Made by a program: the position numbers and the translations under genes. From assembly GCF_024256385.1 (NCBI RefSeq), contig NZ_JAMLFW010000002.1, positions 372,001 to 436,000 on the forward strand: a DNA stretch of 64,000 bases, read 5' to 3'. Positions 1 through 12,000 of the stretch are shown one piece after another. The notes below the pieces were generated by a model. That model was not told the DNA's origin. It saw only the letters and a list, made by a program, of their open reading frames with translations, and ran no database searches. The DNA is from Anatilimnocola floriformis. Lineage in GTDB: Bacteria; Planctomycetota; Planctomycetia; Pirellulales; Pirellulaceae. Position 1 is the stretch's first letter. Each line of letters begins with the position of its first letter.

Positions 1-3000
1 ATCGTCAGCGGCACGACGCCGGGGGCCGGCGCAATCACTACGACGGGCGCTGGACTGGTGGTGCTGAGCAATAACAACACGTCTTATACGGGCTCGACCT
101 TCATCAACGGTGGTGGCGGTCTGGTGCTGCGGAACAGCGGCGCGCTGGGGCCGATCACTAACACTCTGAATATTTCGGTTGCTGCGAGCTTGTTCTTTAC
201 CAACTACGGCGCTGCGGCGACGACGGTGACGATCAGCAATCCGATCACGCTCAATGCCGATCTGACGATTCGGGGCGACAACAACGTGGTACTGGCCGGG
301 CCAATCAGCGGACAGGGGGCTGCCAATCGCACGTTGAATCTAACTGTCAACGCCGCGTCGAATTTGACGGTGAGTGGTCCGATCAATTTGTCGAATGATG
401 GGACCCAGCGAACCTTCATCGTCAATACGAATACGTTCAATCACGCGACGAACCTCAGCGGCGTGTTGCGCAACGGCTCGGGGGCAGTCAACCATGCCTT
501 CCAAAAGGGTGGCACGGGCACCTTGATCATGTCGGGCGACAGCAACAGCGGCGCCAATACCGACTTCATCGGCACGACGACAATCAGCACTGGCATCGTG
601 CGGATGGCACACAACAACGCCTTCGGCAACATCGTCGCCGAAACGCAGCAGTTCTCCGTAGGAGGTGGTATCGGCAGTTCGTTCACGCTGACGTACTTAG
701 GCGCAACGACCGCGCCCATCCCCTTCGACGGCGCGGGAAATCCGCCGACTACGGCGCAGGTCGCCGCGGCGTTCAACTTGCTAAGCCCGGTCGTGCGATC
801 TGCGCCGGTGACTGTAACCGGCACACCTGGTAACTACACCATTGTGTTCTCAGGGCTCGCCGGCGTCGACGTCAATGCGGTGACCGTGACGAACCTGGTT
901 AGCGCGTCAGCTTCGGGAGTGGCGACGACCGTCTCTGGCGGCGGCACGTCGGTCTCAGCCGGAGCCACGTTGCAATTGATTCCTGGCTTGAGTGTGCCCG
1001 AGTTTATTTCGCTCAACGGTGCGGGCCTCGGCAACTTGGGCGCGCTGCGGTTCATCGATGTTACGCCTGGAACTTCAGAAACGACAACGCTGACCAACGC
1101 CAGTCAGACGCTAACGGCGGCCTTCATTGGTGTGGATGGCGGCGGCGCCAATCCCGACCGCCTGATCATCAATGGCTACTACATGAGCGCTGCAGGCGTC
1201 ACCACGAAGGTGGGCGCGGGTGACCTGGAATTCGGCGGGACTTCCGACAATGGCTTGTCGCTGATCATGAACGGCGCCACGCTGCAGGCCGGCTTCGACG
1301 ACGGCTTCGACATCCGCAGCGGCACGGTGATCTTCAACAAGGTGACGGGGAGCATGGCCTATGCAGGCGGGACAACAACGGCGCTCAACGTGGGTGACGG
1401 TGGCGGACCCGATCGGTTGATTCTGACGGGCGCAAGTCTCGATCACATCGGCGGCACACAAACCCCGGTGAATGTGAATCCTGGCGCTTTCCTGACGATG
1501 TCGGGATCTGCCACGACCGAAGTATTGCCGGCTGCGGTGACAATTAACCGGTGGTTGAATGCCACCGGCACAATCGATTCGACGGCAACTCGCACGTTCA
1601 TTCTCAACAACAACGTGACGGTCGCCAACTTCGGTTACACCGATGGCGCAACGCCAGCTGGCACGATTGCGGGGCAGCTTGATCTGGCAGCGGCGACTCG
1701 CACCTTTACGGTCAACGATTCTATCATCTTGAATTCTGCTGAAGATCTCGTGGTTTCGGCCGTCATGTCGTCAGCGACGGCAGGAACGGGCATTACTCGC
1801 AATGGTTTCGGCACGATGGCCGTGACTGGGGTGAACACCTATCAGGGAACCACGTCGGTCAATGCCGCCGAACAGCTGGATGGCATCTTTGGTCGAGTGG
1901 GCGGCACGCTGGTTGCGCGGGGAGCGGGCACGCTCGGTACCGGGGCGTTGACGATCAACGAAGGCTCGACGGTGACGCTCGACAACAGTGCGACGAATGT
2001 CGTGAGCCGGGTTGGCGATGCCGTTGCGGTGACGATGAATGGCTCGTTGAACTTGATCGGCAACGCCGCGGGCTCGACGGAAATCGTTGGCAACGTGACC
2101 GTCAATGTCCGCAACAACGGCGGTGCGCCGGCGCGGATCACCATTGATTCGTCGGCTGGCGGTCTGACGATGTTGCAAACGCCAGCCCTCGGCCGTGGCG
2201 GCGGCGCGACGGTGGAATTGGTCGGCGTGGGAGCGGCTCTGGGCGCTACGACGAATAGTCGGATTCAAGTCACAACCACCAATCCGCTGGTCAACAATGT
2301 GTTGACGTGGGGCACGGTCCGCAGCCCTGGCAGCTTGCTCGATTTGATTACTGATACGGATGGTACGGCGGGTTCGGCGCCGTATTTCCTCGGACCGGTG
2401 ACGACCTACAGCAACGATATCAATGCTGGCGGCATCGTGCGGTTAACTGGCGGCACGCATACGATCACCGCGAACACGCCGGCCATCGCCGCGCTGCTCA
2501 TCGAAGGTGGTGCGACGGTCAATAGCAACAACTTCGATATGCTGATGGGCACCGCGACGGCGGGCTTGATTTATAGCGCCGGCGGCAACAACGCGATCAA
2601 CTTGGGAGCGACCGGCGAGTTCACCTATGGCGCTCGCGAACCACTGTTCCTGGTTGAGTCGGGTAGCCAGCTTACTGCGAATGGTTTGATCAATTCGACG
2701 GCAGGCTTGCGGTTGGAACGAGGCGGCACGCTGGTGCTGGCCGGTGATAACGAGCAAGGGGCCAACGGCACTTTCACGGGCGCGATCGACATCGGCTCGG
2801 GTACGCTGCGGGCGAGCAATGCCGATGCGCTCAATCAAGCGTCCGCGGCAACGGTCACGGTTCGCAACCTGGCGAGCCTGATTCTCGATGCCGATATGTC
2901 CACACTCACTGCACGCACGCTCAACTTGTCGGGCCCAGGTGTGAATAACGCCGGGGCGCTGCAGGTCACTGCAGGCAGCGACATCGTGTGGGGCAACGGA

Positions 3001-6000
3001 ACGTCGAACTTTGCCTGGAACCAAACCCCCGGTAATCTCACTCCGCTACTTGTGAATGTAGCCGCCACCGGCACCTTTAACGCGTCGGGAACCACCACCA
3101 ACGCGAATGCGCCGCTGATCAAGATCGGCGGCGGATCAATGGAGTTCAGCGGAACGACGGCCAATGCCAATGCATCGGCCATCAGCGTGAACGAGGGAAC
3201 GTTGATCCTCAACAAGACGGCCGCGGTGTCTGCCGTAGTGAGTGCGCTCACCATCGAGGATCTGGGCAACTTCGATCCGGCCGGCGTGGGCACCGTAACC
3301 TACGGTGCTGCAGGCGGCACGAATAATATTGCTGACACGATCAGCGTGGTTGTGAATGATCAGGGTGTGCTGAATCTCGCGGGGGCGAGCGACATCATCA
3401 ACGCGTTGACGGTAAACGGATCGCGCGTGGGAAGCGACAACCTGGCGACGGGCGCCGGCACGTTGCAGATCAATGGCGGCCTGAATCTGACGGGCGGCAC
3501 GCTAAGTGGCAATATCCTGCTCAACAGCAACCTGGCCTACAACTCAAACTCGTTTGGACCGAACGGACAGGCGATCATCAATGCTCAGCTGGATCTGAAC
3601 ACGCCCACCGGCAATGCGGCGCGCACGTTTACTATCGCCGATAATTACGCGGTGAATGATCTGGTGATCAATGGCCGGATTTTCAACGGGCGAATTCTGA
3701 AGCAGGGGGCCGGGGCGCTAGCCCTGACGAACGCTACGAATGTGCTGACCGACTTCAGCGAAGTTCAGGTGTTGACCATTCCCGAAACGGTGTCGTCCTT
3801 TACGCTCAACTTCAATGGCGTGGTGACGTCGGTCATTAACAGCACATTTACGGCCGCGGCGATTCAGACCGCACTCAATACCGTGCTCGGCACGGGCACG
3901 ACCAACGTAACTCTGACCGGCGGCGGGGGCACTCCTTACACTCTCACGGTCACATTCACAGGCATTCTGGCGGGGGCGAACGTTGCCAACTTTGCGGCCG
4001 TGGTCACGAGTGGTTCGGGCACGATTACCGCTGCCGTCACCGACGGCGCTTCGGGCTTTAATTTGAACGCTGGTTCGCTGGCGCTGAATGCGACGGCAGC
4101 GCTCGGCGGCGGCACGTTGAATGTGTCCGCAACGACCACCGTGCGTCCGATTGCCGGCGCGGCACTCAACCTGTCGAGCCGGATTTTGATGAATCCGAAC
4201 CTAACGACAATCTTTGGCGGCCGGCGCGACTTTGGTGGGACCGATGCATTGACGCTTTCTGGCACTGAAATCGTCGTCGTACCCGGTCTCAATCTGAATA
4301 ACAACTGGCAGATCGACGATCCGTTGTTGAACATGCAAGTCACGGGCGTGATTGCCGGCGGCGCGCGCAACGTCGCGAGCACAAGCAATCCGCTGGTGAA
4401 GACTGGTTTCGGCAAGCTCGTCTTGTCGGGCACGAGCACATTCGTGGGCAATGTGACCGTTTCGGCAGGCATTTTAAATCTGCAGAGCAACGGCGCCTTG
4501 GGCGCCGCGACTCCGGCACTGGGCAACCTGGCCGGCCAAGTGGTGAGCGTGGCTGGCATGGCTGCGATCGAGCTCGAAGGTGGCGTGACGATCAGCGATC
4601 GCACGCTGATTCTGAATGTCGCGAATCCCCCAGCATTTGCGACGGGTTACTTAAATGACTTTAACGGTGCACTGCGCAGCCGCAGCGGTTCGAACATCTG
4701 GCGCGGCACGGTCGACATGCGCAGCTTCGATGCCGGGGCTCGCAGCATTTACATCGGCGTCGATGCCGGACAGCTAACGATCGATGGCTCGATTATCGGC
4801 ACGACGAGCGCCAGCGCGGTATTAGGCAATAGCTTGATCAAGGTCGGCAACGGCACGCTGGTGTTCGATGGCGCCGCCCCGAATCAATACACCGGAACGA
4901 CGGCGGTCATCAGCGGCACACTGGTGCTGAACAAGCCGGCTGGCGTGAACGCGATCGCTGGTACCTTGGTGGTCGGCGACAACTTTGGCACAGACATCGT
5001 TGAAAGCCGTAACGCAGAACAGATTGTCAACACCGCGCTGCTACAGGTGCAAAGCAGCGGTCAGTTGATCTTGAATGGTGTGGCCGCGGCCGTTGCCAAC
5101 GAAGTTCAAACATTGACGTTCCCAGCCCTGGCGACAACCGGAACTTGGAATTTGTCGGTTCTCGGCACCAATCTTGTGAATCTGCCTTTCAACATCACTC
5201 CCTCGGCACTCGAAAGCATGATCAGTGCCGCGATTCCGGGTAGTGTGGTACGGGTGGGTGGCGTGTCAGCGCTGCAATACACCTTCACCTTCCTGGGACC
5301 CAATGCCGGCCAGGATGTGGTCGATACCGTGGCCATCGCCCCGCAGGGTAGTTTTGCTAATACGACGACCACGCAGCAAGGTGGTATGGCGATCACGGGG
5401 GGTGAGACCGTGAATACGCCGCAGCTGTTTGTGGGCGCCACGAGCAGCGCGAGCATCGACCTCGGCGGTGCAATGCTGCTGCTCAATGGCGATGTAACGG
5501 TCACGGCTCGGCCGGGCATCACCACGAGCGTCGCGGCACAAATCACCGGCACCGCGGCCTCTCGCGTGTCGCTGCTGCCGGAAAATGCCACGGTTGCGGC
5601 CACGCGGACCTTCACCGTCAACGATGGCTCGGGCCTTGTGGAATTGAATGTCATTCCGGTCATCATCGACAAGCCCGGGACCATCTTCACGGCCAGTTTG
5701 ACCAAGACCGGCGCCGGGCGATTGTCACTGGCGGGGGACAATACTTACACCGGCACGGTCACGATCTCGCAAGGTGCGCTCCGCATTCAACATCCAAACG
5801 CGCTGGGCGATACGGGCTTCGTGCCTGGCGGGCCTACCGTGACGGTGGCTGCGGGCACTGCGCTCGAATTCGATATCGCGGGAACGAACACCATCGACAA
5901 CGAACTCTTCTCAGTGGCTGGGGCCGGCATTGTCAACGGCAGCGTCACTGCTCTGATGGCGGCGCCCAACTTGGGAACTGGCGCCATTCGCAATATCTCG

Positions 6001-9000
6001 GGCAACAACCGAGTTACTGTTTCGACGATCGACAGCGTGTTCACCATGACGGCGAACACGTTGTTCGCTGTCAACGGCGGCAAGCTGACCATCGACGGCG
6101 TGATCACGGGGGCCTTTGCAGTGATCAAGGCCGGCAGTGGCGACCTGGAAATGGCTGGCAATGTCGACAATGCCTACTCGGGGAATACTTTTGTCAGCGA
6201 AGGAAAGCTGGTACTGAATAAGTCGGGCATTGCCCGCGCTATCGGTGGAAACACGATCGCAGGTTCTGGAGAGCTCTTCATCGGCGACAACCTTGGACCC
6301 GACAACAGCGACTCCGTGGAATACGCAGCCACGGCTGGTACCGATCAGATCAACGACTTCCGGCCGATACACATTACTCGCAACGGTCGGCTGAACCTGA
6401 ACAATATTTCGGACTTCCTCACGGGCACGTTCTTTCTCGACGTCGGCTCGACCATGAGCGGCGATGTTGTCACGGGCACCGGCGTGTTGACGATGAATAC
6501 GAACACGTTCTATGCCATGAGCCAAGCCGGCCAAACGGCCACGAGCCCGGCAGTTACGCTGCAAGGGTTCTACGATGGGAGCGTTACTGGCAATCGCATC
6601 TTCACGCCCTACGAAGGGCCCGCCAATGTGGAAATGGATATCCAAGCCGTGCTTAGCGGTGCGGCGGCGGTGACTTGGACCAAGCAAGGCCGTGGCACGA
6701 CGATCTTCAGCGGCAACAACACCTACACCGGCACCACGCTGGTGAACACCGATGGCGGCACGCTGGTGATCAACTCTCCCGCGACGGTGGCGGCGAGCAA
6801 CTTCACGGTCAATCCGGGCGCTACGCTCGGCGGCAACGGCACGATCAACGGCACGGTGACGGTGGCCGCGAACGGCAGCAACCTGACGATCGGTGGCACG
6901 ATCAATCCGGGAACGCCAGGCGCGGCTCCCAATAACACCGGCATTCTGACCGTCGCCAACAACGTCAGTTTCGGCAACCGCTCCGAGTTGTTCGTCGATC
7001 TCAATGGCAACGTTCCTGGCACGAGTCACGATCAGTTGCGGATTACTGGCACGGGCACGCTCACCATCAGCAATGCGGTGAACAACGGCGCGAACTTGAA
7101 CGGCCGCACCGGGGCCGCGGTGATTGCCGGTACGGGCATCAAGGTGATCGACAAGGTTTCGGCGGGTGGCTTTACGGGCACTCCGACGGCGGCCACGCCG
7201 TTCTTTGCCAATGCCTTTAGTCTGACGGGCAATATCACGCTCGGCACGCGGAGCTATGCCTATGTCTACAACGACAACAGTGGCCTGCCACTGGGCGATG
7301 GCAACGATTTTGTGCTGACGGCGATTCCTTCGACGGTGGTTTGGGACGGCCGTGTCGATGGCGGGGCGATCACGGCTTCGAACAACTGGACGCTGGCCGC
7401 CAACTGGGTCGGCGATGCGGTGCCTTCGCCCGGCGATGCGATCCTGTTCAACGACATCGGCATCGGCAACGGCAAAAACTTGCCGTTCAACGACTTCCCC
7501 GCACTTTCGCAATTCGGCGTGATCACGTTCGCGAATAGCTCGGGTTCGTACACGATTACGGGCAACTCGATCACGCTGGCCCATCCTACGCTGGCTGCGG
7601 TGATCAGCGACAACACCCTGAATTTGCCGGTCAGCAACTCGCTGAATGTGGCGCTCGTCACGGCTACTTTGGCGCAGACCATCACGGTCAAGGATGGAAG
7701 CACGCTCACGCTGGGACCAGTCACGATGGTCGCCGCGGCCCCGCTGACCATCAACAACGGCGTTGCCGGGCCGGATGCTACGGGCAACATTGTCTTCGGC
7801 GGCACCGTCAACGGAGCGGCGGCGCTCACGATCAATCTGGCCGGCACTGCGACCTTCACTGGCGCGGTCGGTGGCACCACGCCGTTGACGTCGGTCACCA
7901 TCACGACGGCTGACGATGTGACGTTCAACAGCACCGTGGCCACGACCGGCAACTTGTTGCAATCGGCAGGAACCGGCACGACGACGCTCTCGGGAGGCAC
8001 GATCGGCGGCACGCTGTCGATCAGCAACGAAGCCGTCGCACTAGCGGGCGTAACGACGACTGTCACCGGCAATACTACGCTCAACGCCACGATCGGCGGT
8101 GTAACGCAAACGGCGGGCGCGCTGATCACACCGTCGCTCACTCTGACCGGTGTGGGTGTCTTCTCGCTTCCGCAAGCGGCGAATGATTTCAACACGCTGG
8201 CCGCGAATGTCGATGGCGCGACGACAATTCGCGATGTTGACGATCTCCTCATCAGCGGCACGGGCATCATCACTTCGAATGACGACGTCGCCATTCAAAC
8301 GGGCACCACGCTGGGTGTGAATGCGCCGGTGAATCTGGGTACGGGCGATTTGACGCTTACGACTGGCGCTGCCACCACGCAAACCGCGGCGATCATCGGC
8401 GGTGGTTTGGAGTTGCTCGGCGTGGGGCCGTTTACGCTGCTCAACGCAGCCAACGATATCGCCACATTGGCCGCCAACACGACCGAAGCCATCAGCTACA
8501 ACGATGCCACGGGCTTTGTGGTGGGCACCGTCACAGGCAGTGGCACGACGGGCATTACCACGACGAACGACAATGTCACGCTGGGCGCTGGCGGCGCCGT
8601 GACGCAGTTGGCAACGGCTTCGATTCTGTCAGCAACTCTCACGCTGCAAGGCGCGGGCTCGTTCAACTTGAACAGCGCGACGAACGACGCAACCTCGCTC
8701 GCTGGCAACACGACCGGCGCAATCACTTACACCGATGCCAACAACCTGGCTCTCGGGGTAATCACGGCAGGCGTCTCGACGGTCACCGTCAACTCGGTGG
8801 CCGGTGCTTTGACCGACGGCAATGCTGCGGCGAATAACATCACAGCGGGGGCATTTGTCGCGACCTCGGCAACGGGGGTTGGTACGGTGGCTGATCCGCT
8901 GGAAACGACGCTCGGCGGCCTCGAAGCAGCCGGCGGCAGCGGCGGCGTGTTTATCGCGAACACTGGCTCGCTCACCATCGGCGGCGTGAGCGCGGTCGTG

Positions 9001-12000
9001 GGTGTGAGCGCGGCAGGAAGCATCAGCATCACCAGTACGGCGGGCATCGCCGTTGGCGAGTTGATCACCACGCCTGGCAACGTCACGTTGGCTGCTGGCA
9101 CGGGCGGCATTAGCACGCCCACCGCGGGCGTGGACGTGACTGCGGCCGATTTGAATGCTACAGCGACGACGGGCATCGATCTCGATACCGATGTGGCGAC
9201 TGTGACGCTGACGAACACCGGCGCGGGCAACGTCATCATCGACGAAGTGAGCGCCCTGGTGATCACCAACCTGACCGTGGCGAACGGCAACGCAGCGATC
9301 AACGCCGGCGGCGCCCTGACGAACGGCGCTGGTTCGATTTTGTCGGTGAGTGGTAACGGCAGCTTTGGCGGTTCGACCGTCAACCTCGGCACGCAGGCAG
9401 GAGACAGCCTCGCGTTGGGTTCGCTCGCCTTCAACAGCCCGGGCGCGGTGACGATCGACCTGAACAGCGCTACGGCTCTTGGCGGCACGAGCACGGCGAA
9501 CTCGCTGCTGCTGACATCGACTGGCGCGCTCACCAACCTGGCCGGTGCGAGCGTCACCGTGACGGGCGCGGCCACCCTGTCGGCGCCGAGCATTTCGCTC
9601 GGCAGCCAAGCCGGCGATTCGATTAACTTCGGTTCGCTCAATTTCAACACGCCCGGCGCTGCAAACATCGCCGTCGATAGCAACATGCAACTGTTCGGCG
9701 TGAATACGGCTGCCAGCGCCAACCTCTCGTCGACGGCAGCGCTCACCAACGCCGCCGCAGCGAGCATCACGATCTCTGGATTGGGCACGTTTGGCGGGGC
9801 GACGGTCAACCTCGGCAATCAGGCCGGCGATACCTTCAACACCGGCAACCTCGGCTTCTCCGGCACGGGTGCGATCAACATCAGCGAAGACAGCAGCATC
9901 ACCCTGGGCGGTACGAGCAATGCCGGCAGCGTGCAGCTGACTTCGCCAAGCACGATCGATAACGCCCCAGGGGCCAATGTGAACATCACCGGCGCGACGG
10001 TGCTCAGCGCCACGTCGATCGCGCTAGGCAACCAGGCCGGCGACGTGTTGAGCTTCGGCCCGATCACGTTTACCGCGACAGGCGGCGGTGTGTTGATCGA
10101 AGAAAACGGCAGCCTGCAATTGGCCGGCGCGAACACCGCTCCGGGCGCGATCCTGCTAACCGCCATCGATGCGGCTAGCGCCGGTCAAGACTTGACCTTG
10201 GCGGCGGGTGGTTCGGTGACTTCCGGTACGAGCAGCATCACGCTGAATGCAGGCGACAATGCAACGATTGCCGGTAACCTGACCAGCGCGCTGGCGACGA
10301 CGATTAACGTCGACTTCGGTGATGCGGAGTCGCCTGGCGTGATCGAAGCCACATCGATCAGCGGCGGTGTGTTGACGATTACACCGGTCGGCGTCATCAC
10401 GACACCGGCTGTCGGCAGCGGCGGCGGCTTGTTCCTCAACGGCAACGATGATTACGACACGTTCTCGCTGCAGCCGCAGGTGACGACCGAGATTCGCATC
10501 AACGGCAACGATCCAACCGGCACCGATACGGGCGACAACCTCGCGCTCGATACGAGCGTCGCGACCGGCGCTCTGCTGAATGTGCCGGGAACGATCGCGC
10601 CCTACATTGGCGCGGGTTCTGGCAGTTGGACGTTCACCAGCGCGCACCAACAGGTCCTCTTCACCAATATCGAAGAGCAATCGCCGCCGACGCCGTTCCA
10701 TCTGACCATCGACAACAGCGTTAGCATGATCGGCAATATCGTGATCATGCGCGATGCATCGCAGACCCGCGTGCAGATTCGCAACGGCAGCAACGCTGGG
10801 CCGATTGTGTTCCAAGGTTTGCTCACCACGATCTTGTCGGTGCGGGTGCTCGGCAGTGCCGCCAACGACATGGTGACGATCGACGATATCAACACCTTGC
10901 CCGATTTCATCGCTTCGGTGCCGGGCGTCGGCGATAACCCAAATCTGGCAGGGACGGGCGAGATCTTCTTCGACGGCATGGGTGGCAACGACACGCTGGT
11001 CTACAACCTCAACGGTCCGTCGGTCGCACAGACTTATGCGATTGGTACGGGTTCGTCGCCGGGGAGCCAGGCCGGTGAAATTCTCAGCGTGGGCTCGGGC
11101 ATCTCGCTGCCGAGCTACTTCCAAAATGTCGAATTGGTGCAGCGGATCGGCACGAATGCTACGCCGGGCTCTTCGACCATCGAAGGGGATACGACGAATA
11201 ACAGCATCGCGATTACGGCCAGCGGCGCGCTGAACCGAGTCACCGCGACAGGCTACGTGCCGTACGAAGTGAGCAACAGCAGCATCGGTCAACTAACGGT
11301 CAACGGCGGTGCGGGAACCGATACGCTCGAACTCATCAGCCTGGGAAGTGGCGCGGGGAACCCGGCCATCAATCTCAACGGTGGCGCCGATGCCGATACG
11401 ATTCGCGTACACAGCACGAGCACGCACACCGGTCCGGTGACGCTGGTCGGTGGCACGGGGAGCGACATCTTCCAGTTGTTCAACGCACTCAACCAGGTCG
11501 ACGGCATCGTGGCCCCGATAGTGGTCGACGGCACCGATGGTTCGCTGGCTGCTAACAACGATCAGCTGATCATCGACGACTCGGGCGATTTGACGGCGGA
11601 CACGGTGAGCATTGGCGCGGTCAATCCGGCCATGTCGGCTGACTATCGCGTGGAAGGGATCACCAGCACCCCCGGCGACGACGTGGTCTTCCGCAACATC
11701 GATACGTTGAGTTACACCGGCACGCAGGGGAATGACCTGCTCGATACGCGGCTCGTGAACACCCTGCCCGCGCACGATCTGTCGTTTGTCACGGTCAACG
11801 GCTGGTTGGGCGCCGATCAGTTCCTGCTCTACACGTCGGATCAGTTAGGCGGCACGAGCCCAGCGCCGACTGCCACCGCGAGCGGTGTGAACTCGATCAA
11901 TCTCAACGGCGATGCTCCGGGCAATCCCAACCCGACCGATGGCAACGATATCTTCGGCGAGACAGCGCCGGGCCTCGTTGGCACGGGCAGTGGCAACGCC

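Noticed and set aside
5911-7962. Long open frame on the strand opposite the giant protein
   Set aside because: It mirrors the high-GC repeat codons of the plus-strand gene, is rich in Arg/His and Asp, and shows no domain; it is an antisense artefact. The same applies to the long minus-strand frame at 12358-13098 opposite the RTX repeats.
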